Assembly (NCBI GenBank): GCA_009617715.1
Contig: VTFK01000177.1
Span: 186,001-250,000 of the forward strand
Direction of reading: 5' to 3'
Length of the DNA: 64,000 nt
Origin: Plectrocnemia conspersa
Lineage: Eukaryota; Arthropoda; Insecta; Trichoptera; Polycentropodidae
Shown here: positions 52,131 to 64,000 of the stretch, one piece after another
Layout: every line of letters begins with the position of its first letter
Position numbering within the stretch: position 1 is the stretch's first letter
The notes under the pieces: generated by a model
Told to the model about the DNA's origin: nothing
Seen by the model: the letters and a program-made list of their open reading frames with translations, nothing else
Databases searched by the model: none
Position numbers and translations under genes: made by a program

Positions 52131-52329
52131 CGTTTAGCATGTTTTGTTGTTGGCCTTAAGAGCTTAGCGGCCATTACCTCTTTTAATTTTAATTCAATTT
52201 AATTACAATATGAAAGGTTCGTAAACGCATTTCACGGATAGAATACATACTCACCGACAAAAAATAACTAAGATATTAATCAAAATAATGACGATGATTT
52301 TTTAATTAATGCTATTGTGGTATATTGTA

Positions 52330-52563
52330 AGGTGACCAGACTTTCTCCTCAAAAATTGTATCCTCCTTTGTTCTCCTTTGTCCTAAAACAAAAAATTCTG
52401 AAGTGACCCTTTTTTAAACATCCGTAGCAATTTGTCATTCTTTGTTCTCTTCGAACAAAAAGCTCCGTGATGACCGTTTTTTAGCTATCGCAGCAATTTA
52501 TCCTCCTCGAACAATTTTTTTTTATTTTTACTAATCATTGATATTTTCAAAATCTGGTCACCT
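52330..52563. mobile_element. MITE with AGGTGACCAGA terminal inverted repeats
   Basis: AGGTGACCAGA (52330-52340) and TCTGGTCACCT (52553-52563) are perfect inverted repeats bounding 234 bp, with similar TATATTGTA sequence on both outer flanks. The interior has repeated TCCTCCTTTG/TTCTCCTTTG and two related ~90 bp blocks (GAAGTGACCCTTTTTTAAAC, GTGATGACCGTTTTTTAGC). No ORF. Confidence 0.75.
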
Positions 52564-53094
52564 TATATATTGTATTGTTAACGGTTGGTCGCATGGATAA
52601 CTATTGTCTATTTTCCTCAAGCAACTGAACTTCGCGATTTTTCAATTTTTTCATTTTTGACATTTGTCGTGCTTGAATAAAAAAACGCATTTGGAGAAAA
52701 AAAAACAGAAAATTTGATTCAGGGATTCTAATATTCGTTCGATATTGCATAAATCAGCCAAATCTATTCGGCCGCAATATTCGGAGCTAACCGTAGTTTT
52801 TTAATGTACGGTCCAACGGTTTTAGTGCGAATTCCTTTGTTTCAAAACTACTGATACCATTAATGAATCCCGGCACGAAAAGTATAACTGCTCAATTGTT
52901 CTATGTTGAGTTCCATTACGTATTAAGTGTGTAAATTGTGAGTAAATGTCCTTAAATAGCCACATTCTGTACAGTTATAGATAAACTTTTGTATATGTTA
53001 ATTTTTTTTTTTAATTTTAGTAGGTAATTTGTTTTATATACAATGTGCGTTGTTTGTCTGTTCGATATTCAACTTTTAAATGTTTGAAGCCCCT

Positions 53095-53425
53095 AGTGGT
53101 GTGACTTCGTAGCCGAAGCCGACGCAGTGGGAACGCTTTTGACGTGAATTTTTGCCTTCTGAGAAGTGATAATTGTTTTTACGCTCTCCTGTTGAACAAA
53201 ATTCGGTTTAAATATACTTTGATCAGCTCTTTTATATTAGAAGTCCATAGTAATATTGGTAAGGATAGCTATCATATTATTAAAACAAATCGAAATGCAG
53301 ACTAACTATGGAGCAATATGCGAGATGTGACGTCTGTATGTACTTCTTCCGCTTATTTTCACCCGAGAGATGAGTTGCCTTAGTTTGTATTATGGACTTG
53401 ACTTATTAGTTTGAGAACTTTTTTT
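53095..53425 (-). mobile_element. MITE M1, half copy with outer region
   Basis: The - strand reads, in order, the outer blocks ATACAAACTAAGGCAACTCA, GAAAATAAGCGGAAGAAG, CATATTGCTCCATA, AAGAGCTGATCAAAGTATAT, then AAACAATTATCACTTCTCAG, AAAATTCACGTCAAAAGCG and TTCCCACTGCGTCGG. It links the 26275 copy (outer part) to the 37925 copy (palindromic core). Confidence 0.7.
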
Positions 53426-53594
53426 GCACAGAAAATGTACGTTTTTTGAAATATGATTAAAAAATAATTAGGTATGTATAAAGATATGATAGATAATAAT
53501 ATAAAAATAGTTATAGCTAACTGTATTATATAAATAGTTGATAATATAACATAATTAAGAGTAATTGTAATCGAGTCAAATTGCGTTTCATCAA

Positions 53595-53690
53595 ACAGTT
53601 AAATTATATTTTCACAAATAGAAATATGTATCTACTGGTGAAAATGTATTTAGAATACACTAATGAAAATATAACTTCATTGAAAAATAC
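53595..53690 (-). repeat. Repeat R5, short - copy
   Basis: TATTTTCACAAATAGAAATA and TATCTACTGGTGAAAATGTA are the complement of the R5 signature. Confidence 0.55.
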
Positions 53691-54279
53691 TGATATATAT
53701 TACGTAATATATTGATAGAAGTCTGAGTAACTAATGAAATAAAATACTAGAAATTTTATTAAGTCATTTAAAATGGCTTCAAAAAATAGAAAATATATTG
53801 GGTATGCCATACATGCTTTTGGACTTCTAAATGTTAATTTTAAGTTATTTTATTTTCAAACTTTCTATTTTAAATTTTAAAATTGCACAAGCTACATTAA
53901 TATTTTGATGAAATTAAATAAAAATATATTGGCATGGCTACCCTACAATTTAATTAGTAAATGCGAAAAAAATAAATGTGGGTCTTAGCTGGTACTGAAT
54001 ATATACAATCTGGAGATTCTAAAAAGCCGCCGAATTATAAGTATCGCATGCAAGAACAGGAGTATTAGATAAAAAAATCCGAGTTTTAACCATCTATCAG
54101 ATAGAATTGATTTGTTCTCATCCAGGTATTCGCAGTTGGTCTAGTCATTATTGTATATAATTAAATATTTTTTCATTGTTGATCAACGTAACGCTATTAT
54201 GCCATGCACGTGTATTTAAAATAAATTAATTAATCATCGAGATATAGTAAATGTAGCTATAGAAAAAAATGTAGCTAAA

Positions 54280-54830
54280 GAAAAAAATGCAACGCGCTGG
54301 TTGGCTAGCGCGAGTTTTCCTCGTGCTGAGCACTAGATTTTCAAAATGGCAGCCACTCCAATCTCTTAGTGCGATCGATTGCTGCGCAATACACAGTGAG
54401 TAGCGTAGTCTATTCAGCTTGCGTACAGTGCACTGTGTGCAGAGGGAGCTAAGCGTGCGGGCCGCGGTGGGCACCCCACATACTCTCGACAGAGTTTACC
54501 ATCTCTCTCGCGGCCTGTAGCCGCGCACGCGGGCCGCAACATGGCGACCGGTTTTTGATATTATTCACCGGCCGGCTGCGGAGGCGGGAGCCGCGCCGTT
54601 CGCCCGTTTCGAACCCGCGGCACCACCGGCGTCGGTCGCAGTGTTGCCATGTCTCAAGTAATTGCACAAACAACGTCACTCACTTTCGATGTTTTGGCTG
54701 TAGATTAGCCGGTTTTTGGAGCGCGCGTTACAATTCGGTTACAATTGCGGGCGGCGAACGTTCGATCTTTTCAACTAGAGCTGCGAGCAGCAGGGGCGCG
54801 CAACCGCCGGGTCGCGACACGATTGTTTAT
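54280..54830. promoter_or_regulatory. CpG-island-like block, candidate promoter
   Basis: About 550 bp that is GC- and CpG-rich in an AT-rich neighbourhood (GCGGGCCGCGGTGG, CGGCCGGCTGCGGAGGCGGG). It contains YY1-like ATGGC motifs (CAAAATGGCAGCC, AACATGGCGACCGG and an inverted GTTGCCATG), a palindromic ACAGTGCACTGTGTG stretch and no TATA box. Four overlapping ORFs on both strands lack domains. No second copy in the window. Best reading: a promoter and first non-coding exon of a gene whose body is outside or unrecognised; an LTR is the alternative. Confidence 0.4.
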
Positions 54831-56104
54831 TTATTTATTTACCAAACCCAATTTGCACTTTTTTCTTTGCTGCTTCTTGCATTACGAAATATAATTATGA
54901 TTACGTATATATGGATTAGTGTCGCAAATTAAACAACTTTGCAGAATTATATTCGAGCGATTTAAACTGAACTTGACAGTTGTCATCGTTATCATTTTAT
55001 TATCGGTTTAGTGCAACATTCCTTTGTTAAGTGTTTTGAAACTTTAGTATTCCATGAAATAAACTTAAGGATTCCGCACTACTACATAATATATCTTTAA
55101 AACCAGTTATTTTTATTTCACTATTAAAACTCCAAGATATAGAGATAAAATATATTAACTGACATAACTTATTTACAAATTTATTTATTTATTCACTGTA
55201 AATCTTCTGACAGGCGTTATCCTAATGTGTTACAATCACACAACACACTCGTAAAGTAAACAATGCTTTTGTTGTGGGTACTTCCAGGACAAATGTCAGG
55301 GTGGGAACAGGACCGACGTTAGGGCAAGGCGAGCGAGACAAACACCTTGGGCTCCGCGCTTTAAGGATTTTTTTACTTTTACAAATATATTTTTTAATTA
55401 TAGGTATTTTTAAAATAAAACTCACCAAGTGCACCAATTATATTTAGAGCAACCATATTTCCCAGAACTCAAAACGGGACACTTTGCAAAAAGACCCCCT
55501 CCTGTGTATGTTCGTTAGCAAAATCCAATGTGTCCATTTTTTGCAAAATGGCGACAAGTATTAAAATTCAATCACTTATAACTCAGTAGTTTTGAATTTT
55601 GTCAAAAAGGTCTCTATACATGAAATGTTGAGAAGCCTAAAGTACATCTAAATAAAATATAAAAAATATATATTTTTGCTTGAAAACAAGCGATGTATCA
55701 GTTCGATCGGACCCCATACTAGCCATTTTGAGACTTTCAGAAGAGTTAACGCTCTTAACTGCTTGGTTTTAAAGATTAAAAATTAAATTTTTAGTATCGT
55801 ATAGAACTATTTTTTTTTCAGAAAGTACAATTCTTGTATACAAAGAAAAATTTATGAAACATGAAGATAAAAAAATTATGTTTATATAAAAATAATTAAA
55901 TTTTAAGCCTTTTTTTGTAAATGTCCAATTTTTATTATATTAATCTTTAAAATGACACTTCCCCTTTAGCATATTTTATTACATGTATAGAAATGGGCTT
56001 ACCTAAAAAGTAATAATAAAAAGTAAATAAATAATTGCTCGCTTTCGGAGGAACCAAACATTTATTTTATGAATACGGGACAGTACCTTGTAAGCAAAGT
56101 TGAA

Positions 56105-56345
56105 ATCATATAATTTTACTAGCACCTGCTAGATAATTTATATTTTCACTGATAAAAATATATATCTACTGGTGAAAATGTATTCCAATACAATTTTACT
56201 GAAATGACATATTTAAAAAAATATTTTTGGTATAGATCCAAGAATTTTTTTATAGATTTTTTTATGAATAACCACATAAAACTGAATGTATTATTTATTT
56301 ATTTTACTGTATTAAATCTAGTTGTCAAATTACCGATAATATAAT
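56105..56345 (-). repeat. Repeat R5, longest - copy
   Basis: In complement orientation it carries TTTTACTAGCACCTGCTAGA, TATCTACTGGTGAAAATGTA, CTGAAATGACATATTT, ATAACCACATAAAACTGAAT and AATCTAGTTGTCAAATTA, mirroring 25010-25290 almost end to end. Confidence 0.7.
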
Positions 56346-56544
56346 CTATAAAAACATTAAATTTATATAATTCAGTTGATGCTGTTGTTGATTTTTCGTT
56401 ATTTCGTTTATTCGATCTGAATTTTCAGATCAAGCCCCTCAAGGAGAATGGACCCCGGGAATTTGTCCTCTCTATAATATGCATTGCCTTCACGTTCTCT
56501 TCATCCGACTTTTGAACTATTTTCCATATCATCTTAAGGCCAAA

Positions 56545-56815
56545 ATAACGTAATCCGTAAGGCCTGGACTGATAATAAAGAGGCCACGGGTTCGAATCTT
56601 TGCAGTATACTCGAATTTTTATTTATTAAAATGCGCTATTTATTTATTGTAAGTTACAATATAACTAATACTATAATTAGTTATATAGATATCACAGATT
56701 CCCAGACTTTCAGTCAGATAGTCAATACTTACTTTAGGTATTGTTTTAAATTAATACTGATTTACCTCGTTGTAACGAATTGGGCCTATGCATGTCAGGC
56801 TACAACGGAAGATTG
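56545..56815 (+). repeat. tRNA-derived SINE (family S), full length
   Basis: Head: AAAATAACGTAATCCGTAAG, then B box GGGTTCGAATC. Body: ATTTTTATTTATTAAAATGC. Distal: CACAGATTCCCAGACTTTCA. Tail: GTTGTAACGAATTGGGCC. It is the reference copy for the family members at 5548, 40205, 42566 and 43560. Confidence 0.75.
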
Positions 56816-57179
56816 ATAAAATAATTAATTATGTATGTACTAAAATTATACATTAGATAAAACCGTAAAATTTCATAAATATATATTAACGTGAACATTA
56901 CCGAGAAATAAAAACGAGAATTGCTACGATGAACGTAGAACACTCGATATTCATTTCGAGAGGGCGAGAATATTAAGCTTGTTCAAATATTGCTGTCTCG
57001 CTCGAACTTATTAAATACAATCTAAGATAAAATAATATATGTTATTATTATTAAATTATTACTTAGTGATTAGATAAATCAATATATTTATCCCTATGTA
57101 CGAGTGGAACAATATGTTTTGTGATATTACGGATTTTCTTACTATACAAAAGACATTTCACGACAAAAATCAATATGAA

Positions 57180-57217
57180 ATATTCTGACCACAAATAATT
57201 ATCTGTGGTCAGAATAT
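57180..57217. other. Perfect 14 bp-arm hairpin
   Basis: ATATTCTGACCACA (57180-57193) and TGTGGTCAGAATAT (57204-57217) are exact reverse complements around a 10 nt AT-rich loop. No neighbouring gene explains it. Confidence 0.6.
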
Positions 57218-58671
57218 GTAATATATTTAATTGACTGAAAACATATTTGTAAAATTTCATTACAGGATTACATAAAATATTAATTCAAAAGATATTGCAA
57301 AAATATTGAATAATGGGGTAGTAACGTCCCCCGCTTCGTACAGGCTGGGTGAAATAAAAAACTTAAAATCGCTTCGGATATAGGCGTATTTATTGTATTT
57401 ATGTAAAGATCTATACGAATATCCTCAATATCAAAAAAATAATTATAATTGGAAAAGTGAATTAAACATATATTTGCTGAATCCATAAAATATTTCAATA
57501 AAAAAATCTTGTATGGAAACAAATTTGGATGATTATTAACAGGGTCAATATGTTAAAAAAATAATATGAATCTGAAAGAACCTAAAGAAACAATTTTAAA
57601 TATCTGAAGAAAACATTAAAGCTAGTGAGAGCGTATTTTATATTACATATGATTTTATATTTAAAATTAAAATAAGATTGCGTAATCGAGAATTGGTTTT
57701 ATTTATTTTGTCTAGCTTTGTATGAGTTTCAGTTTATTTTGTAATATATTTGCTGTTGGATACATATTAAATGGCCTGAAATATTTTAAATAGAAAGAAG
57801 TATTTTGTAGGGGTTTCTACTTAATTGACCAGTAGAAAGTTACAAGCGAACAAATATGCTTTGCCAATTAAACAAATATAAATACATTTTTTTTTAAATT
57901 GAAAATAGTTTATTATTAATACTGGAATACTGACGTAAATTTTTGTATAACTCCCAATAACAACTATATTAAATTTACTAAAAATCATCAGTGTACTTTA
58001 GTTTGAAATTAATATTTTAAATTAAACAAACACTCTTATACAATAATTTTTATATGAAACAGGAAACTTTATAATTGCTTTGTTTTTTACATAAGCCATT
58101 TGTTTTCAATGCATGCTATTCCAAATACATACAATACATATTGTATACACAAACTGTGCTAAGTGCACTTATCTACACACGTACTACTTACCAGTTCGCC
58201 TTGTTATATGTTTGAAATACAAGAAACATTTATGTTACACCTACTATTTCAATTTGTGATAATAGAATAAACACCGTTATCGCATTTCTAAAAAAATACA
58301 TACATACATAAATAGATGTACAAGAAAAAAGAAACAATATTTTTATTGCTAAAAAGAATTTAAAAAATTAGTAGTTTATACTGAACACGTACCTTCAAAC
58401 AGTCACAGTTTGGTATTCTTTCACTTATTTGAGTTTGGTGTAATTTTACTGACTTTATTTTTGTCAAACTGTGCGTCGTAAAAGATCTACTTTTGTCTTA
58501 CATTTTAATATGATCTGAAATGAGTCGTTTCTGTTGTGTGAAAGAAACGCAGAAAAATAATTTAATAAAATTCGTGCGGTACCCATTTTTTTTTGTTATT
58601 TTAATGGTCTTGAACTGTTGGATTACTAACGTTTATTTTGCGTAGTTTTAAATTAACTTAATACTTTCAGG

Positions 58672-59290
58672 CAATGGCGTAATTAGAGTTTATGTCGCCC
58701 GAGGCGATCCTTAACTTTGCCTCCCATACAATTATCTAATACAAAATCTGTAACTTGTATGTTTTCAATATGCCGAAACTTTCTGGGACAGGCGGCTCAT
58801 TTCAACCTTCCCCTCCCTCAACTACGCTGCATACCCTTCACATATTATATTATAATAAAAAATATATAAGTTTAATGAAATATGGTAATGGTAATCGGGC
58901 ATTTAATTAGTTAAGCACGCGCTCGACTTGAACCATTTATGAGGAATTATAGGAAATATCTAAAGCCTCTACATATTGATTGTGTAAAACAGTTTTCAAG
59001 TTTAATGAAACGTTAATGATTATAAAGCATTTTATTATTTAGTGCGTAGCTTATGTAACTACGACTTTTATCGATTCTAAGAAAGATATTTTTATCTATT
59101 GGGGCGGCATTTTATAACAGACTGGGTCATAAAATCAGCATTTGCTAAATTGTTGTTTATTGTTTTTATATATTTAAGCGTATTCAGTTTAAGAACCACA
59201 CTATACGAACGATCCGGTCCTTCCGTCGCGAAAATGTCACCTCCAAGCAAGTGCCGCCCGGGGCGGTCCACCCCTTTTCTTATAGCTAAT
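58672..59290. mobile_element. Fragments of the CAGTGGCGTAGC-type element
   Basis: GGCAATGGCGTAATTAGAG at 58674 resembles the element's end, and CGCCCGAGGCGATCC is its subterminal block. About 550 bp on, CAAGCAAGTGCCGCCCGGGG is the inverted internal block of the 42973-43252 copy. Possibly one longer, decayed member with other DNA between. Confidence 0.4.
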
Positions 59291-60384
59291 CGTTGTCGAT
59301 TGAAAACCGCCACGACCGTCTTCCTCTTCAAAGTTTAAGACTACCGTGGCATCATACTTATCCATATGAAAAGCATTATATAGTTTATAAATAATATCTG
59401 CTGCTATACAGTCATGTAGGCAACTGACATCTGGACCAAACTGGAATTTAGCGTTTATCGAATTTGCTCCTCATGATTGTTATTTATTTGTCGACTTTAA
59501 CCAATGTTTTTAAATACTAATCAGTTTTGTGATGTAATTATCACAATATGTAATAATTATATCACGAAAATTACTATTTTTTAACACTGTGTAATCAGTT
59601 AATATTTACATTTACTAAAATATTTTTATATTTTATAGATATACGCTACAAAAATAAATAAATAAATTTAATATAAGCACATTCCTGATTATTTTATATA
59701 CATGTATGTACAAATATTGAATATGTATGTAAATATTCATCAGAAAATACATACATAAGTCACGTAATATAAATAAGTTTTTTGAAGTACTTAGCGTATG
59801 TTATAATTTCATTGGCAAAAAAACGCGTCATTATTTTTTAGAACTCAAGAAGTAAATACTGATTTTGCTTACAATCAACTGATTAGCATTAGCATGTTTT
59901 TACGCAGTACATATACATAACAGCCAATCGTAGAATATTTGCAGACGTGCCAATTCTCGCGTAATATCTGTACTTCTGGCTGAAATGTATTTTTCCAAAT
60001 GGATCCGGTTAACCGGTTTAGCTATATTTAGAAAACCGATTAAAACAATGATGACCAATACAATTTATGTACATACATATGTATATATGTATGTTCAACA
60101 TCTACACATGTATCAGTATAAAACATATATCGATTGCTAAAATTTACAGGCGTAATATTATTTTATCATAATGCCGTTAGTTGAATAAATGAATAAATAA
60201 AAGTTTTACGACATTCGAGATTTATGGTCTCCTGACCTTCGTGTCAGGGGTGTTTATTTTTTTTTTTTTATTCAAATTATTTGTGTTATTGTTTAATTTG
60301 TTTATGCATCGTCATTTACATTTTTTATATGTTATCTATCATACACGTTTTATTTCCGCGGCGTATCCGAAGCAAAATTTGAAT

Positions 60385-60450
60385 TTCAGACGTCGATATA
60401 GATCAGCGGATGCGAAGAGAGAAGCGGCGGCTTTTGTTGGGTCGACTCCC
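60385..60450. repeat. Repeat R4, fragment
   Basis: GAATTTCAGACGTCGATATA, GATCAGCGGATGCGAAGAGA and GAAGCGGCGGCTT match the middle of the R4 copies at 15106 and 32351. Confidence 0.6.
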
Positions 60451-62342
60451 TCTTGATCGAAATTCATACGAACTTATCGGGTCTTCAAATATCTTTGAAG
60501 CGCTGATGCCTATAACTCCGAAGTATATAAATCATTTATAATAAATCAAATAAAAAAAATATTATATAAATTTAATGCTTTTTATTTTTTATTTCTTTAG
60601 TTAAATATCTGGGGTACCGTACATGTACGGCGATACCGCTCAAAGGGTTATTAGTATAAGCGTAATCTATAGATAGAAATTACAATTTAACCTAATACAC
60701 ATTTTCACATAGGATAGTAGCTCTTCAGAGACACAAATGTATGATAACTTTAATTAAAGACGCGTTTCGACCGCCAATTTGAATTCATTTTTTAAAGTTC
60801 ACCTAATCATTACTTTTTATTTTTTTTAATTTCACCTATAAATTCTCCTAATTAAGAAACATTAGAATATCACGAAGGTCGTTTGATCAAGTTAGTAGAC
60901 CTATCTTAAACAAAAACATCAAGGAGAAATCGGCGGTTTTTTGTCGGGAGCTCATTGAGGAGCGCCGTCGCATCACCTTGCAAGTGTGAATGGACGAAAT
61001 TTTGTACTTTATTGCTAATAATGAACAAATTAATTTGATATCGCCTAATACAAAAATATAATTACAAAGATGTAATACAACAAACATCCACCAAAACTAT
61101 TTAAACGGGTTAAAAACCATGGATTAGGAACTGCAACACATCATTTACTGTAACAATAACATATTTCTACAATATTTTTAAATATTTTTCGTTTTATAGA
61201 TTTTATTTCTGTCTGGAGCGCCACCTTCAGCTAAACCTTCCGTTGCAACAGTCAACAAGTAGCGAGACAGTAAATTAAAATCAGTGTCATATATTCGAAT
61301 ATTTTTAAACTATCATTACAGCTTACAATTAATATATGATAAAAAGCACGACTTAGCTATTATTGTAATGGACGCAATCCTAACAACGCAGTTCAAAAAA
61401 AGTTTCGTCTTCGTCTCCCGCTTTTAACCGATAGCGTCACGAATCAAAGATTCTCGTCTACCAAATACAAAGTGTTCGTATAAGCTTTCAAAGTTCGTAT
61501 AAGCTTTGATCTACCTTTTATGGTTCAAACGTACGTTTAATCAATATCATTATCCACATTGTAGTGAATTATTTATTTCAAAAATATATAAATAAAACAC
61601 TATTTACAGCTACAATAACTAAGCAGGCGCAACAAGTGCAATTAAGATAGGAAGAACAGAGCATATTAAGTTTTATAAGATATAAAAAAATGTGAAAATG
61701 AACAAAGAAAGTAAAGATCCATATTTTCTCAAATTTAACTGTCAATGTATTAATTTTCATTATTTTTTTACCCAAACGTAACTTAGATCCACTAAATTAA
61801 AATTATTGTATATAAACCGAATACAGTGAATATGCTTTTAGCAAGAAAAAAATGTAAGAAATTAATTGCTATCATTAAAAATGTAATCTGTCTTAAAATA
61901 TATTTCACCTTGAGGTTAAAATTCTGAACTGATATGTTTGAATTACCTTATTTTATATTACATAATAATCGATAGTCAGTATATTACACAACATATATTG
62001 TTATATTATAATTAATAGCATAATAAAAATATATATTAAATATTTCTAAGCTTTTTTTTAACTTATTACTTATAGAACGCACAACTTTACAGTCAAGCAT
62101 ATTATCTTTTGAACAATGTAGTAATTTTTTCCCTGAATGATGAATTTGTTTAGTTTGTATTATATTTTGGTCCTCTCATCAGTTTCAAAAAATCACAATA
62201 GACACTATCTTAAAAAATATAAAAATTGAATTTAAATTTTTTTTAAACTAATAACAAAAATTAAAATGTATTAAAAAAAACACATTAAAAAAAAATAAAA
62301 ATAGTCTCACATTTTTTTTAGCAAAGTATGAGTTCTTTAAAA

Positions 62343-62605
62343 CAGGGGTGTCAAACTCAAAAGGCACCAAGGGCCGCATAAGGTGTTTTGAGCACGCCGG
62401 CGGGCCGCATCAAAAAACTTAAGAATCACTGTAACATTTCGTATTATATTTAATTCTTTTACATACTTACTACAACGGCTACATTAAGCTATTGTCTCTT
62501 AACGCTAAGTATAATAATTTTGATCAAAATTTTGAAGGATGGGATGAAAAAAATATAACATTACATTATCAAAAAAAATACAATTTATTTATTACAGATA
62601 CAATA
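62343..62605 (-). mobile_element. hAT element terminus and 3' UTR
   Basis: CAGGGGTGTCAAACTC begins the terminal inverted repeat, followed by AAGGGCCGCATAAGG and CGGGCCGCATC. CAGGGRTGTCAAACTC plus GGCCGC is a well-known hAT (Charlie-type) terminus. It lies downstream of the transposase stop on the - strand; the other end is beyond the window. Confidence 0.7.
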
Positions 62606-64000
62606 TTATTTTTGCCCTGAGGTTTGATGCCTCTTTTTCATCACAATTGTTTTTATATTAGGCTTAAATGTATTTGTTGTTCCCACCTTCATTAGGGATG
62701 ACAAATGTTTATCATTAAGCCTTGTTCTTTGGGATGTTTTTGTTAATTTCATAAATGAAAATAACTGTTCGCACAAATAAGTGGAACCGAACATTGCCAT
62801 AATTTTTATTGACAGTTTTTTTTAAGTTCGTATAGCTTTTGGGGAGGTATGAATAAAAACCAGGTATCCCCACTTCTAAATACTTAGCTCTGAGCGTAGA
62901 ATCTGACTGCATTTCTAATAATTCCATCTGCAAATTTTCTTCTGCTTTTACAACGTCAAAGTTGAACGGTGCCGAGAATAATGAAAATTGTTCATCCAAA
63001 GATGAGAAATCACTAAATCTATTCTGAAATTCTTCCAACAACAAATCCAGGTGACTTTCGTATTTAGAAAAGGTAAATATGGATTCAGTATTAACATTGT
63101 TTTTGAGTTCTTTGCAGTTAGGAAAATGAACCAAATTTTCACGTGACAACTGTGTCTTCCATAATTTTAGTTTTGTAATGAAGCATTTGATATCATCGTA
63201 CAACTGAGTGATGAGTTTGTTTTTGCCTTGTAATTTCAAATTAAGATCACTTAAATGTGCAGTAATATCTACAGCAAATGCTAGATCATGGACCCAACTG
63301 TCATCCTTTATTTCATCCGTGTTTTTACCTTTAATCTCCAAAAATAAAATGATTTCTTGTCTTAGCAAATAAAATCTTTTCAACACTTTATGACACGATA
63401 ACCATCGAAATGCTGTGTAGAATGGAACATCTGTAAACTCATTATCCATATCTTCTAACTGCTGACTGAATTGACGATGGTTGAGAGCATTTCCTTTGAT
63501 AAAGTTTACTGTTTTTGTAACCAAACTAAGCACGCGGTCCAATGGTAATGTCTTTGTACACAAATTTTGTTGATGAATAATACAGTGAAAATGGACAAAT
63601 GATGAATCTGGATACAAGTTGTTAATTTTTGTTCGCAATTTGGCAGCAACACCATTATGCCTGCCAGACATATTCGCTGCACCATCAGTAGATAAGCACA
63701 CAAGTTTACTCAAATCAAAATCATAGTCATCCAAAATCCCCTCGACTTTTTCAAAAATGTCTTCACTTTTCGTTGTATCGTGCATTGGAATCAATTCGAT
63801 GAGTTCTTCGTAAACATTGAATTCAGTGTCACAGGCCCTGATAAACACTGCGAGCTGTGCGATTCCTGTGATGTCAACAGTCTCGTCCAACGCAATAGAA
63901 TAATGCTCAAATTTGCATGATGCAGCCTTCAATTGTTGTTTCAGATCATCCGCCATTTCATCAATACGTTCAGCTACAGTGTTTCTAGTTAATGATATGT
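62606..64000 (-). pseudogene. hAT transposase (GTF2IRD2/ZBED5-like), partial, one frameshift
   Basis: The - strand frame enters from the window edge (LTRNTVAERIDEMADDLKQQ) and runs to about 62820. It has the RNase H-like core of hAT transposases: YSIALDETVDITG with the first catalytic Asp region, LVCLSTDGAANMSGRHNGV with the second, and FVHFHCIIHQQNLC, the CxxH-like motif typical of the GTF2IRD2/ZBED5/SCAND3 lineage. At the A8 run near 62815-62824 the frame slips by one base; the C-terminal dimerisation segment MAMFGSTYLCEQLFSFMKLT then continues in another frame to the stop at 62606. The N-terminal BED finger is outside the window. Apart from that slip the ORF is well preserved, so this is a young copy, or the slip is a sequencing error. 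Confidence 0.88.

Larger units (their letters stand above)
57218..62342. other. Gene-poor stretch with transposon scraps
   Basis: No cellular gene recognised. Holds fragments of the CAGTGGCGTAGC element (58672-58830; and 59247-59266, where GCAAGTGCCGCCCGGGGCGG is an exact complement of the 43000s copy), R4 copy 3 (60385-60450) and a 14 bp palindrome, CCGTACATGTACGG, at 60617-60630. ORFs of 60-80 codons are not supported by any domain. Confidence 0.45.

Noticed and set aside
54449..54932. ORFs of 76-125 codons on both strands in the CpG-rich block.
   Set aside because: Overlapping frames in a GC-rich island with no domain; a promoter explains the composition better.
59092..59338. Mirror ORFs of 79 codons on opposite strands.
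   Set aside because: They overlap transposon-derived sequence related to the CAGTGGCGTAGC element.

Overview
The window is AT-rich, gene-poor nuclear DNA from an animal, almost certainly an insect. This rests on spliced genes with GT/AG introns, protein sequences that read like insect orthologues, a TATA plus arthropod-type initiator arrangement, and a dense load of short non-autonomous transposons, tRNA-derived SINEs and decayed jockey-, hAT-, mariner- and piggyBac-like elements. I cannot name the order or species from sequence alone.

Only two cellular protein-coding genes can be supported. (1) On the + strand, fourteen exons between 5922 and 22616 encode the ectodomain and stop codon of a DPP6/DPP10-type S9B prolyl-peptidase-like protein. 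All thirteen splice junctions are phase-compatible. The N-terminal cytoplasmic and membrane exons lie upstream of the window. The catalytic serine position is glycine, so it is a predicted pseudoenzyme; vertebrate DPP6/DPP10 are auxiliary subunits of Kv4 (Shal) potassium channels. (2) On the - strand, convergent with it, three exons between 27520 and 23969 encode dysbindin, a BLOC-1 subunit. Its middle exon carries two in-frame stops although its length keeps phase.

Layout. 1-5921: sequence without a recognisable exon, presumably intron of the DPP10-like gene. 6017-16573: its 10.6 kb intron, holding dispersed repeats R1 and R2, a ~21 bp minisatellite, a GC-richer block near 12.6-13.0 kb, a hAT relic and repeat R4. 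16574-22616: the remaining exons, with a jockey-type LINE fragment in the 19065-21159 intron. 23969-27520: dysbindin, with TE insertions in its second intron. 28.6-29.5 kb: piggyBac-like relic beside a CpG-rich patch. 29.5-64 kb: no intact cellular gene; instead SINEs, a 1.86 kb foldback element (38212-40070), palindromic MITEs, a tandemly duplicated TATA/initiator promoter-like unit (48306-48626), LTR-like and CpG-rich blocks (49.8-50.2, 51.8-52.1 and 54.3-54.8 kb), a mariner relic (50.4-51.0 kb), and at the right edge a hAT transposase running off the window.

The two cellular genes show no obvious functional link, although both act in neurons in other animals. Most structure in the window is transposon archaeology. 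I found no CRISPR array, no operon and no convincing new multi-gene system. The most useful leads are the glycan-site-rich insert in the DPP10-like protein, the broken dysbindin exon, the duplicated promoter-like unit, the CpG-rich 54.3-54.8 kb block, and several recurring repeat families that can be defined by comparing their copies inside this window.
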